Source of the DNA: Actinomycetes bacterium
Lineage (GTDB): Bacteria; Actinomycetota; Acidimicrobiia; Acidimicrobiales; Palsa-688
Length of the DNA: 64,000 nucleotides
NCBI GenBank assembly: GCA_021809105.1
Contig: JAKBAM010000013.1
Location: 1 to 64,000, forward strand
Reading direction: 5' to 3'
Under the pieces are notes generated by a model that ran no database searches, had not been told where the DNA came from, and saw nothing but the letters and a program-made list of their open reading frames with translations. A program made the position numbers and the translations under genes. Numbering within the stretch: position 1 is the stretch's first letter; each line of letters begins with the position of its first letter. Below are positions 25,827-35,547 of this stretch, piece by piece.

Positions 25827-27068
25827 TTGCCGTTCGTCGAAGGTCTCAGGTGCCGTGAGTGCGCGCGCCCCTATCCCGCCGAAGCCCTGCACGTGTGCGA
25901 GTGGTGCTTCGGCCCCCTCGAGGTGGTCTACGACTACGAGGCCATCGCCGCCACGGTGAGCCGGGAGCGCATCGCCGCCGGCCCGCTCACCATCTGGCGC
26001 TATGCCGATCTGCTCCCCGCCCGACCCGAGGGTGCCGTGGACCTCGGCGCCGGCTTCACCCCACTGGTGCGGGCCGACCGCTTGGCGGCCGAGCTCGGCC
26101 TGGGTGAGCTGTGGCTCAAGAACGACACGCTCAACCCGACCGGCTCCTTCAAGGACCGGGTCGTCTCGGTGGCCCTCACCAAGGCCAGGGAATTAGGGTT
26201 CAAGGTGGCTGCATGTGCTTCCACTGGCAACCTTGCCAATTCCGTGGCCGCCCATGCGGCCCGCGCGGGCATGGCGTCGGTGGTGTGCATCCCTTCTGAC
26301 CTGGAGCCCGGCAAGGTGGTAACCACCGCCGTCTTCGGCGGCCACCTGATCGCCATCGACGGGACCTACGACGAGGTCAACCGGCTCTGCGCCGAGCTGG
26401 CCGGCGAGCATACTGATTGGGCCTTTGTGAACGTCAACGTCCGCACTTACTACGCCGAGGGCTCCAAGACCCTGGCCTACGAGGTCGCCGAGCAGCTGGG
26501 CTGGCAGATCCCCGACCACGTCGTGGTGCCCGTTGCGTCGGGCAGCCAGCTCACCAAGATCGCCAAAGGCTTCTCCGAGCTTGCCGCCGTCGGTTTGATC
26601 GGTGAAGCACCGGCGGTGAGGATCTCTGGGGCGCAGGCCGCTGGCTGCTCGCCGGTGGCCACCGCCTTCGAGTCGGGAGCCGACTTCATCACTCCGGTGC
26701 GCCCCGCGACCATCGCCAAATCCTTGGCCATCGGGAACCCGGCTGACGGCGTGTACGCGCTCGACACCGTTCGCTCCTCCGGGGGTGCCCTGGCGTCGGT
26801 GAGCGACGAGGAGATAGTCGAGGGAATCCGCCTCCTCGCCAGGACCGAGGGCATCTTCGCCGAGACCGCCGGCGGAGTCACTGTGGCGACGCTGGGCCGG
26901 TTGGCTGCCCAGGGTGTCGTCCGCTCCGACGAGCGCGTCGTCGCCTATATCACCGGCAACGGTCTGAAGACCATAGAGGCCGTGGCTGACAGCGCCCGGC
27001 CCACCGCCACCATCGCTCCCACCCTGGCTGCCTTCGAGGCCGCCGTCGACGTCGCAGAGGTCTACTGA
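25827..27068 (+). CDS. thrC: Threonine synthase-like PLP enzyme (ThrC family), SAM-riboswitch controlled
   Basis: 413 residues from TTG 25827, with AGGAGG 4 nt upstream. An N-terminal zinc ribbon has C9, C12, C24 and C27; the PLP lysine is K109 in GSFKDR; CASTGNLANSVAAHAARAG and VPVASGSQLTKIAKG are fold-type II threonine synthase blocks. The family eliminates phosphate from O-phosphohomoserine to form threonine. The stop overlaps the ATG of a CysO-like sulfur carrier (TGATG). A SAM riboswitch plus a sulfur carrier is not expected for pure threonine synthesis, so a sulfur-inserting activity on the same substrate is a real alternative. Confidence 0.9.
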   Translation: MPFVEGLRCRECARPYPAEALHVCEWCFGPLEVVYDYEAIAATVSRERIAAGPLTIWRYADLLPARPEGAVDLGAGFTPLVRADRLAAELGLGELWLKNDTLNPTGSFKDRVVSVALTKARELGFKVAACASTGNLANSVAAHAARAGMASVVCIPSDLEPGKVVTTAVFGGHLIAIDGTYDEVNRLCAELAGEHTDWAFVNVNVRTYYAEGSKTLAYEVAEQLGWQIPDHVVVPVASGSQLTKIAKGFSELAAVGLIGEAPAVRISGAQAAGCSPVATAFESGADFITPVRPATIAKSLAIGNPADGVYALDTVRSSGGALASVSDEEIVEGIRLLARTEGIFAETAGGVTVATLGRLAAQGVVRSDERVVAYITGNGLKTIEAVADSARPTATIAPTLAAFEAAVDVAEVY

Positions 27069-27343
27069 TGGCCGTCATCGTCCGCATCCCCACCCAGCTG
27101 CGCCCCCTCGCCGGGGGAAGCAGCGAGATCAGCGTCGAGGCGACCACCGTCGCCGAAGCGTTGAAGGCTCTCGACTCGGCCCACCCGGGCTTCCAGGACC
27201 GCCTCTTCGACGAGAAGGGGATCCTCCGTCGCTTCGTCAACGTGTTCGTGGCTGACGAGGACATCCGTTTCCTGTCGGGGGTCGACTCGCCGGTGCCATC
27301 CGGCACCACCATCTCCATCGTGCCCGCGGTGGCCGGCGGCTAG
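27068..27343 (+). CDS. CysO-like MoaD/ThiS-family sulfur carrier
   Basis: 91 residues, beta-grasp fold, ending in the exposed Gly-Gly needed for thiocarboxylation. The second half (FVNVFVADEDIRFLSG and IVPAVAGG) closely follows M. tuberculosis CysO as I remember it. CysO-thiocarboxylate gives sulfur to O-phosphoserine on CysM. Here the neighbour is not cysM but a threonine-synthase-like enzyme, with which it is translationally coupled. No Mec protease or activating E1 enzyme is adjacent. Confidence 0.9.
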   Translation: MAVIVRIPTQLRPLAGGSSEISVEATTVAEALKALDSAHPGFQDRLFDEKGILRRFVNVFVADEDIRFLSGVDSPVPSGTTISIVPAVAGG

Positions 27344-27414
27344 CTGCCGCGCGAGTGGCTACGGGGGCCAGCCGCCAGATGCGGTTGCGTTAGCGGCGCA
27401 CAGGCGGTTAACTG

Positions 27415-27441
27415 TTAGCACTCGACCCATGAGAGTGCTAA
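27415..27441. promoter_or_regulatory. CIRCE element (HrcA operator) of groEL
   Basis: TTAGCACTC, nine bases, GAGTGCTAA: a perfect consensus CIRCE inverted repeat 19 bp before the groEL ATG. It predicts heat-shock control by HrcA. Confidence 0.98.
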
Positions 27442-27457
27442 CAGAGGGAACTACTGA

Positions 27458-29083
<1,626 letters not shown>

Positions 29084-29107
29084 GTCCATCGCACTCACTA
29101 TTCGACT

Positions 29108-29135
29108 CGATGGCGGCCCTCCGGGGCCGCCATCG
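29108..29135 (+). terminator. Hairpin terminator after groEL
   Basis: A 12-bp perfect stem, CGATGGCGGCCC with GGGCCGCCATCG, closed by the tetraloop TCCG, 25 bp after the groEL stop. There is no T-tract, common for actinobacterial terminators. Confidence 0.8.
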
Positions 29136-29162
29136 TCGCGCCGGGGGTCTAGCGTTGAGGAC

Positions 29163-29930
29163 ATGGACGTGATCACCGGGGCGTTGCATCCCCCGACCTT
29201 CGCCACCGCCGGAGAAGAGCGACTGCACCGCAAGCAGAAGCTTGCCGGCGCCCTCCGGATATTCGGTCGTCTCGGCTTCTCAGAAGGTGTCGCAGGTCAT
29301 ATCACTGCTCGCGACCCCGAGAGGCCCGACCACTTCTGGGTCAACCCGTTCGGTCTGAGCTTCCGTCACATGCGGGTCTCGGACCTGATCCTGGTCAATC
29401 ATCTAGGTGAGGTCGTGGAGGGTGCCCGCCCGGTCAACCCGGCGGCGTTCGCCATCCATTCAGCCATCCACTCGGCTCGGCCCGACGTCGTCGCCGCTGC
29501 GCACAGCCATTCGATCTACGGCAAGGCCTGGGCTTCGCTCGGGCGCCCCCTCGATCCGATCACCCAGGACGCGTGCATGTTCTACGACGACCACGTGGTG
29601 ATCACCGAAGGAGCCGGTGTCGTGGCCTTCGATCCGCAGGGGGGCAAGGACATCGCCGCCGGGCTGGGACCTCACAAGGCCGCCATCCATCAGAACCACG
29701 GCCTGTTCACCGTCGGCCAATCGGTCGACGAGGCGGCCTGGTGGTTCGTGACCATGGAGCGCTCCTGCCAGGCTCAGCTGCTGGCCGAGGCCGCAGGTTC
29801 GCCCAAGCTGATCCCGGCCGAGTCAGCCCGCTACACCCGCGACCAGACCGGGTTCCCGCAGGCTGGGTGGTTCTCCTTCCAGCCACTGTGGGACGACATC
29901 GTGCTGAGCGACCCGGATCTGTTCGAGTGA
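29163..29930 (+). CDS. Class II aldolase/adducin family protein
   Basis: 255 residues. Zn ligands are visible as the His pair in AAAHSHSIYG and HQNHGLFTVG, and GVAGHITARD with WVNPFGLSF is typical of the adducin-like group. Could be a fuculose-phosphate-type aldolase or a decarboxylase/dehydratase; no specific substrate can be assigned. Its stop overlaps the GTG of hemQ (GTGA), so it heads the aldolase-hemQ-larE unit. Confidence 0.88.
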   Translation: MDVITGALHPPTFATAGEERLHRKQKLAGALRIFGRLGFSEGVAGHITARDPERPDHFWVNPFGLSFRHMRVSDLILVNHLGEVVEGARPVNPAAFAIHSAIHSARPDVVAAAHSHSIYGKAWASLGRPLDPITQDACMFYDDHVVITEGAGVVAFDPQGGKDIAAGLGPHKAAIHQNHGLFTVGQSVDEAAWWFVTMERSCQAQLLAEAAGSPKLIPAESARYTRDQTGFPQAGWFSFQPLWDDIVLSDPDLFE

Positions 29931-30619
29931 CCGAGGCTTTCACGTCTGAGGTGGGCTGGGGAGTCCTCCATCTGTTCTGCAAGCTTCGAGCGGACACGGA
30001 CGGGGAGGCGGTGATCATGGCCGTCAAGGCTGCTGCCGAGGGCCAACAGGTCGTGCCGTTCTCCGTGTTCGGACACAAGGCGGACATGGGGGTCATGGCG
30101 GTAGGAGCCGATTGGATCCGCCTCCGCGCACTGCAGGCCGCCCTGCAGGCGGCCCGTTTGGAGGTAGTCGACTCCTATGTGTCGATGACCGAGGTCTCTG
30201 AGTACTCCCAGGGGATGCCGGCCGAGCACCTTGACGCCCGGCTGCACCCGGTCCTGCCGCCAACCGGCAAGCGGGCCATCTGCTTCTACCCCATGTCGAA
30301 GCGACGGGGCGAGCAGGACAACTGGTACGCCCTCGGCTACGAGGCTCGCAAAGCTCTGATGATGGACCACGGCAAGTCCGGGCGCACCTTCGCAGGGCGG
30401 ATCGTACAGCTGATCACCGGTTCGACCGGGCTCGACGACTATGAGTGGGGCGTCACCCTCTTCGGGGTCGGGCTCGACGACCTCAAGGACTGCGTGTACA
30501 CCATGCGCTTCGACGAGGCGTCCACCCGGTATGCCGAGTTCGGGGCCTTTTACGCCGGGATCGTAGGTGACATAGAGGAGGTTGCGGCGCAGGTGGGTCT
30601 CCAGGTCGCCGATGCTTGA
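29927..30619 (+). CDS. hemQ: Coproheme decarboxylase HemQ (chlorite dismutase family)
   Basis: 230 residues from GTG 29927, chosen for the overlap with the aldolase stop; the frame is open upstream but antisense-like. CFYPMSKRRGEQDNWYAL contains the substrate Tyr used for oxidative decarboxylation, MMDHGKSGRTF the proximal His, and DCVYTMRFDEASTRYAEFG the conserved C-terminal block. The distal Arg of chlorite dismutases is not evident. Converts coproheme III to heme b with peroxide. HemE and HemY of the same pathway lie at 50995-53423. Confidence 0.93.
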   Translation: MTEAFTSEVGWGVLHLFCKLRADTDGEAVIMAVKAAAEGQQVVPFSVFGHKADMGVMAVGADWIRLRALQAALQAARLEVVDSYVSMTEVSEYSQGMPAEHLDARLHPVLPPTGKRAICFYPMSKRRGEQDNWYALGYEARKALMMDHGKSGRTFAGRIVQLITGSTGLDDYEWGVTLFGVGLDDLKDCVYTMRFDEASTRYAEFGAFYAGIVGDIEEVAAQVGLQVADA

Positions 30620-31442
30620 TGCACTGAGAGAGCCACGGGCGGCCGGCACCCTCGATGCTTTGCGAGGGTCGTTGCTGCAGCTGGGTGCCGTGGTCGTGGC
30701 CTTTTCGGGAGGGGTCGACTCCGCCCTTTTGGCCCGCGTCGCCCACGACACGCTCGGCGAGGACGCGGTCCTGTCGGTGACGGCCGTGTCGCCGTCCCTG
30801 GCCCCCTCCGAACTGGTGGACTGCCGGCGCCTGGCGTCCGAATGGGGCCTGCGTTGGGCGGCGGTAGAGACCCACGAGGTGTCCCGGCCCGGTTACACCG
30901 CCAACGGGGGCGACCGCTGCTATCACTGCAAGTCCGAGCTGATGGCTGCGCTCGCCCCGCTGGCCGCCGCCCGAGCGGCGACCATCGTCCTTGGCGTCAA
31001 CCTCGACGATCTCGGCGACCACCGTCCCGGACAGCGGGCCGCCACCGAGGCGGGAGCCCGATTCCCATACGTCGAGGCCGGCTTCACCAAGGATGCGGTC
31101 CGAAACGCCGCGAAGTCATTAGGTCTGGACGTCTGGGACAAGCCAGCAGCCGCCTGCCTGGCATCACGGGTGCCGTACGGGACCCCGGTGACCTTGGGGA
31201 CTTTGGGCCGGGTCGCCGACGCCGAGGAGCGGCTCCATTCCCTCGGCTTCCGCCAGGTCCGGGTACGCCACTACGGCGAACTGGCCCGCCTCGAGTTCGA
31301 TATCGGCGAGCTCGAGCGCGCCGTCGCAACGCGCATGGCGATCGTCGACGCGGTGCACGCTGCCGGCTACGCCTACGTAACCCTGGACCTCGAAGGCTTC
31401 CGCTCGGGCAACCTCAACCAGGCCCTGGTCCCAAGGCCCTAG
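30612..31442 (+). CDS. larE: LarE-like ATP-dependent sacrificial sulfurtransferase
   Basis: 276 residues. The PP-loop is FSGGVDSALLA near residues 31-41, GGDRCYHCKSEL is typical LarE sequence, and the sacrificial-type Cys is in AACLASRVPYG. In Lactobacillus LarE donates sulfur from its own Cys to the nickel-pincer cofactor of lactate racemase with LarB and LarC; neither is seen here. The start ATG 30612 overlaps the hemQ stop by 8 bp, so it is translationally coupled to hemQ. Its role in this context is unclear. Confidence 0.9.
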   Translation: MLDALREPRAAGTLDALRGSLLQLGAVVVAFSGGVDSALLARVAHDTLGEDAVLSVTAVSPSLAPSELVDCRRLASEWGLRWAAVETHEVSRPGYTANGGDRCYHCKSELMAALAPLAAARAATIVLGVNLDDLGDHRPGQRAATEAGARFPYVEAGFTKDAVRNAAKSLGLDVWDKPAAACLASRVPYGTPVTLGTLGRVADAEERLHSLGFRQVRVRHYGELARLEFDIGELERAVATRMAIVDAVHAAGYAYVTLDLEGFRSGNLNQALVPRP

Positions 31443-31448
31443 CCACCT

Positions 31449-31485
<37 letters not shown>

Positions 31486-31508
31486 CAGTAGTGCCCGCTT
31501 GCGCCACC

Positions 31509-32000
31509 ATGGTGGACGTGGAGGACTACACCCGGGCACTGGCCGACTACGGGGAGGCCCTCGCAGATGGGGTCGAGGCCGCGATGCCGGGCTGGGTGAC
31601 CGCCTCGGTGGTCCGCGTGTTGTCGGCTTGGGCGGGCGCCTCCTGGACAGGGGGCCTCGACGAAGGCACCGCAGCGGCGGCCGCTGCGGCCGGCCAGGCC
31701 GCGGCGCAGGAAGCGGGCACGGCGATGCGGACACTCGTGCGGGCCGACGTCGATGCCCAGACCAGCACCCCGCTCGCCGTGGTGCGCCGAGCGGTGCGAT
31801 GGCCGACCGGCGTGCTGCGAGCTGCCGGCGTCCCCGCCGTGCAGCGCGACGACTTCGAATCGTCGGTCTTCCCCGGCGACGACTACGGGCTGACGCCTGC
31901 GACAATGGCCGACCTGGCCCCGGAGCTGGCCGAAGCAGCCATCGCGTGGGGAGCAGCCAAAGCCTGGGAGCACAAGCGCCGCCACGGGCGACAGTCCTGA
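31509..32000 (+). CDS. Conserved-type hypothetical protein (Ala-rich, helical)
   Basis: 163 residues from ATG 31509. Predominantly helical and Ala-rich (AAAAAAAGQAAAQEAGTA near 55-75), with a defined C-terminal half containing RDDFESSVFPGDDYGLTPATMADL. Strong third-position G/C and a non-repetitive C-terminus support a real gene. No domain recognised, no signal or transmembrane helix. Converges on the Cys-rich small gene with 8 bp between stops. Confidence 0.7.
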   Translation: MVDVEDYTRALADYGEALADGVEAAMPGWVTASVVRVLSAWAGASWTGGLDEGTAAAAAAAGQAAAQEAGTAMRTLVRADVDAQTSTPLAVVRRAVRWPTGVLRAAGVPAVQRDDFESSVFPGDDYGLTPATMADLAPELAEAAIAWGAAKAWEHKRRHGRQS

Positions 32001-32008
32001 CCGCCGGG

Positions 32009-32278
32009 CTACGAGCGCCGCTTGCGCTGCTTCTTGCGCTTGGCCGGGGGGAGGTCGATGAGGCCGTCCGCAGTGTTGCTCATCGGCTGGCTGGGGGCCT
32101 GTGTCCATCCTGCCCCGGACAACGATCGGCCCTCGAAGAACAAGCACCCGTCCGGGCAGGTGAAAGGATCCTCGGCGTTGGCCCCGAGCCGACAACGTTG
32201 CACGACGTCGCCGGCACGGGTGCTGCGGGCCAGGTAATGACGGCAGTCCTGGCGGACGGCCGCAGCATCGGTTGCCAT
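32009..32278 (-). CDS. Small Cys-containing protein (89 aa)
   Basis: 89 residues from ATG 32278. Four cysteines in the first half (DCRHYL, RCRLGA, FTCPDGC) look like a small metal or Fe-S site; the C-terminus is a Lys/Arg-rich tail (KRKKQRKR). The longer frame upstream runs antisense through the neighbouring oxidoreductase gene and is rejected. Divergent from that gene with 39 bp between starts, so they share a promoter region. Function unknown. Confidence 0.68.
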   Translation of the reverse strand: MATDAAAVRQDCRHYLARSTRAGDVVQRCRLGANAEDPFTCPDGCLFFEGRSLSGAGWTQAPSQPMSNTADGLIDLPPAKRKKQRKRRS

Positions 32279-32317
32279 ACGCCATGATCTCACGCGGCGG
32301 ACCGTAGGCTCTGCCAG

Positions 32318-33658
32318 ATGGGACAGCGCCTGCTGGTCGTCGGCGGAGACGGAGCCGGGATGGCGGCGGCCTCCGTGGCGCGCCGTCGCCGACCAGACAT
32401 GGAGATCGTTGCCGTCGAACGCGGGCCGTGGACCAGCTACTCCGCCTGCGGTATCCCCTACCTGATCGGTGGATCGGTCCGATCGGTAGACGACCTGGTG
32501 GCGAGACGGCCCGAGCAGTTCCGGGCCATGCGGATCGACATGCGCGTCGAGCATGAGGTGAAATCTGTCGACCTCGAGGCCCGGACCGCCGAGGTGCACA
32601 ACCTGGCCCACGGCCGGACTTTCACACTGGGTTTCGACCTGCTGCACCTAGCGACCGGCGCGTCGCCGATCCGCCCACCCGTACCGGGCATCGACGCGAG
32701 CCACGTCCATGGCGTTCAGACGCTCACCGACGCGCAGGGCCTGCTCGACGACCTGGCCGACCGCCGGCCCGAGCACGTTGTGGTCATCGGGGGTGGCTAC
32801 ATCGGACTGGAACTGGCTGAAGCTTTCGTATCGAAGGGAGCCCCTGTCACCGTCATCGACTCGGCACCCGAGGTCATGCACACCCTCGACCCGGACATGG
32901 GTGCCCTGGTCGGGAGGGCCCTTCGCTCGATCGGTGTCAAACTTGAGGTCAACGCGTCCCTGATCGGCATCGACGTCGGGGAGGTCGTCACCACCCAGGG
33001 CTCCCTTCCTGCCGATTTGGTCGTGCTCGGCACCGGGGTCCGCCCCAACAGCGATTTGGCCGCAGCGGCAGGTGTGGCCCTAGGTGTCCACGACGCCATC
33101 GTCGTCGACCGTCAACAGCGCACTTCTGCGGAAGGGGTGTGGGCCGCTGGCGACTGCTGCCAGTCCCTCCACCGCGTCTCCGGCCGACCCGTGCACGAGG
33201 CGCTCGGCACCGTGGCCAACAAGCAAGGGCGAGTGGCCGGGATCACCCTCTCGGGCGGCTATGCCACCTTCCCTGGCGTCGTAGGTACGGCGATGACTCG
33301 GCTTTGCGACATGGAGATCGGCCGCACCGGATTGAACGTCACGGAGGCGGCAGCCGCCGGTTTCGAGGTCGTGACCGCCCGCATCGAGACCACCACGACA
33401 AGCGCCTACCTGCCCTCGGCCCGCCCGATGACTGTGAAGGTGATCGCCGAAGCCCGCACCGGACGGCTGCTCGGCGCCCAGATCGTAGGCGGCCCCGGCG
33501 CGGCGAAGCGGGTCGACGTGATGGCAGTGGCAGCGGCGGCCGGGATGGACGCGGAGGAGCTCCTGATGGCCGACCTCGGCTACGCGCCGCCCTTCTCCTC
33601 GGTGTGGGACCCCCTTCAGGTCGCCGCACGGGAAATCGTGGCCCAGTTGGCAACCTGA
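32318..33658 (+). CDS. CoA-disulfide reductase/NADH oxidase-like FAD enzyme
   Basis: 446 residues. N-terminal FAD motif VVGGDGAGMAAAS (G-x-G-x-x-A type), the single redox Cys C44 in YSACGIPYLIGG typical of the CoADR/Nox/Npx group, a central NAD motif VVIGGGYIGLELAE, the VWAAGDCCQ FAD segment and a dimerisation domain with the family Tyr region. Predicted to reduce CoA disulfide, persulfides or oxygen with NAD(P)H. No rhodanese domain is fused. Divergent partner is the small Cys protein. Confidence 0.9.
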   Translation: MGQRLLVVGGDGAGMAAASVARRRRPDMEIVAVERGPWTSYSACGIPYLIGGSVRSVDDLVARRPEQFRAMRIDMRVEHEVKSVDLEARTAEVHNLAHGRTFTLGFDLLHLATGASPIRPPVPGIDASHVHGVQTLTDAQGLLDDLADRRPEHVVVIGGGYIGLELAEAFVSKGAPVTVIDSAPEVMHTLDPDMGALVGRALRSIGVKLEVNASLIGIDVGEVVTTQGSLPADLVVLGTGVRPNSDLAAAAGVALGVHDAIVVDRQQRTSAEGVWAAGDCCQSLHRVSGRPVHEALGTVANKQGRVAGITLSGGYATFPGVVGTAMTRLCDMEIGRTGLNVTEAAAAGFEVVTARIETTTTSAYLPSARPMTVKVIAEARTGRLLGAQIVGGPGAAKRVDVMAVAAAAGMDAEELLMADLGYAPPFSSVWDPLQVAAREIVAQLAT

Positions 33659-33706
33659 CGGACGCGTCGCATGTCAGACCCGAGCCCGAGGGATAGCCTC
33701 ACGCCG

Positions 33707-34393
33707 ATGGCAGATCTTCACGCGACCGAAGCGGACCTGGTCCGTTGGAGCGAGACGCTGGCCGCCATCGCCCGCACAGGTCTCGGCTTCACAAAGAGCC
33801 TCTACGAGCAGGAGCGCTTCGAGGAAGTGCTCAACGTTGCCGCCGACATACGGATGGCGGCCGGGCGCGACGACCATCGCAACGGCCCCGCCGACCTGGT
33901 GGAGGGTTGGCTGGAAAGCGTCGGCCAAGGTGTCGCCGGCTACGTCACACCAAAAGTGGCCGTCGGTGCCGTGGTAGGCAACGAGGCAGGCGAGATGCTG
34001 CTCATCCAGCGCGGTGACTCCGGGGTCTGGCTGTACCCGACGGGCTGGGCCGACGTCGGCTACTCCGCAGCAGAGGTGGTGGTCAAAGAGGTGCTGGAGG
34101 AGACGGGCATCAAAGCTGAGCCGCTCCGCGTCATAGCCATTCTCGACGGGCTGCAACTAGGGGCGACAGGTTTGCCGTTCTACTCCTTGGTGTTCCACTG
34201 CCGGGCCGTCGGCGGCCGCCTCCGACCGCACCCACTCGAGGTCCACGACGTCGGATGGTTCGCCGAGGACGCCCTACCCTCTCCGCTCGCCGGCGCGGAA
34301 CGCTGGAAGGAGCAAGCCTTCGCCGCCATCCGTGGCGAGCCTCTCGACGTCCTCTACGATGCTCCTCGCAGTCCGGCATGGCGACCCGAGTAA
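33707..34393 (+). CDS. Nudix hydrolase with N-terminal helical domain
   Basis: 228 residues. The N-terminal ~85 residues are helical (Nudix_N-like: LVRWSETLAAIARTGLGFTKSLYEQERFEEVL), then a Nudix domain with box GYSAAEVVVKEVLEETGI; Lys replaces the usual Arg of the REUxEE core, the Glu residues are kept. Likely ADP-ribose or a related nucleoside diphosphate as substrate. Start 33707 chosen; an upstream in-frame ATG at 33671 gives 12 more residues. Confidence 0.9.
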   Translation: MADLHATEADLVRWSETLAAIARTGLGFTKSLYEQERFEEVLNVAADIRMAAGRDDHRNGPADLVEGWLESVGQGVAGYVTPKVAVGAVVGNEAGEMLLIQRGDSGVWLYPTGWADVGYSAAEVVVKEVLEETGIKAEPLRVIAILDGLQLGATGLPFYSLVFHCRAVGGRLRPHPLEVHDVGWFAEDALPSPLAGAERWKEQAFAAIRGEPLDVLYDAPRSPAWRPE

Positions 34394-34459
34394 GCACCGC
34401 CTGGGGTGCGGGATCCGGGACTCTGGGCAGCGCGTGCTGAGCGCCCAGGGGTCTGCGCC

Positions 34460-34981
34460 GTGTTGAAGCGCCGACGAGCGGCGCCGCCGGCCGAGGACGC
34501 CGAGCGCGGGCAGGCGCTCGATACGGCCGCGCAGCAAGTTGTTGCCGGGTTGTCGTCGCTGAGCGACCTCACGGCGCCGCTGGCCATCGCCTACCTGGAC
34601 CGGATCGGCAGGCCGACGCCATCGCTCACAGCGGGCGCCGGGGCGCGCACGACCTCCGCCGGCTACGCAGCCCACATGGCAGTAGAGGCCGACCCCGCAG
34701 CCTTCGGGGTCACCACGCTGCCGGTGCTCGGTACGCTGCCCGACCTGCGCCGCGGCCGGCCGCCCCAGGACCTGCTACTGCGGGTGGTCAAGGCGACGAA
34801 GAAGCCTTTCCCCGTAGTCCGGGCCGTCGACGACCTCACGTGGGAGGGCTTCGTCAGCCGCCAGCTGCAGCGGCTCGACGTCGAGCTGGACCGGGCGCTG
34901 ATCGACGGGCTCCTGCGATTCGGATGGGTCCTCCGCCAAGTAGACCTCCGCTACGAGCTGGAACCCGAGCGAGCCAGCTGA
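34460..34981 (+). CDS. Hypothetical protein, possible actinobacterial conserved family
   Basis: 173 residues from GTG 34460 (upstream in-frame GTG at 34406 also possible). Helical N-terminus, then DLTAPLAIAYLDRIGRPTPSL and a C-terminal LLRFGWVLRQVDLRYELEP. Codon usage agrees with coding. No known family recognised and no membrane segments. Ends 28 bp from the convergent gene at 35009. Confidence 0.6.
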   Translation: MLKRRRAAPPAEDAERGQALDTAAQQVVAGLSSLSDLTAPLAIAYLDRIGRPTPSLTAGAGARTTSAGYAAHMAVEADPAAFGVTTLPVLGTLPDLRRGRPPQDLLLRVVKATKKPFPVVRAVDDLTWEGFVSRQLQRLDVELDRALIDGLLRFGWVLRQVDLRYELEPERAS

Positions 34982-35008
34982 GCTACACGTTTCGCAGAGC
35001 GCCGCCGC

Positions 35009-35527
35009 TCAAGTCCGAAGCTGAGCCAACAGATCGTCGATGACCGACACCGCCCTGCCGGAGCGCTCCCACTGGTCCCCGATCGGTCCGTGGTCGACCA
35101 GCCCGACCGCGTCGGGCGCGATGCCGACCGAGGCAGTGACCGCCGCCGCCAACGGCGCCGGCTCGATCGCCGGAGCGTCGGAAACGTATGCGACGAACGC
35201 CTCCAGTCCCTCCCAAAGGGCGTCGAGGGGAGCCGGTGGCGAGCCACCGGTCGCGAATGCCAGCGAAGTAGCGGAGAACACCTCGTAGGTGCCGACCTCC
35301 GGGGGCCGGCGGTAGCGGGGTACGGGGTGGAGCCGCCATTCCAACGTGATGTCGTTCGGACCGTCGTCGCGTAGCCAAACCTGCGATCCGTTGACGTAGG
35401 CGTCGACCGGCTCACCGAATCGATCGTCGAGAGCCACGATCAACTCTGGCGTGGCTCTCCACACGCAGCTGGCGACCAGCGCGGGGAAGCGGCCCGACGC
35501 GTCCGCCCCCACGGGACCGTTACCCAT
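35009..35527 (-). CDS. Hypothetical protein downstream of PAC2 gene
   Basis: 172 residues from ATG 35527 with GGAGG 9 nt upstream. The sequence has a mixed alpha/beta look (LIVALDDRFGEPVDAYVNGSQVWL, DITLEWRLHPVPRY) and no recognised domain. A frame extends upstream to 35860 antisense-like through the PAC2 gene and is discarded. It follows the PAC2 gene by 20 bp in the same direction, so co-transcription is likely. Confidence 0.65.
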   Translation of the reverse strand: MGNGPVGADASGRFPALVASCVWRATPELIVALDDRFGEPVDAYVNGSQVWLRDDGPNDITLEWRLHPVPRYRRPPEVGTYEVFSATSLAFATGGSPPAPLDALWEGLEAFVAYVSDAPAIEPAPLAAAVTASVGIAPDAVGLVDHGPIGDQWERSGRAVSVIDDLLAQLRT

Positions 35528-35547
35528 GGCCGTACCCTCCACGGCGG

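Noticed and set aside
32279-32647. 212-residue minus-strand frame reaching into the FAD oxidoreductase gene
   Set aside because: Only the part from ATG 32278 has protein-like Cys motifs; the remainder is antisense to a clear enzyme gene.
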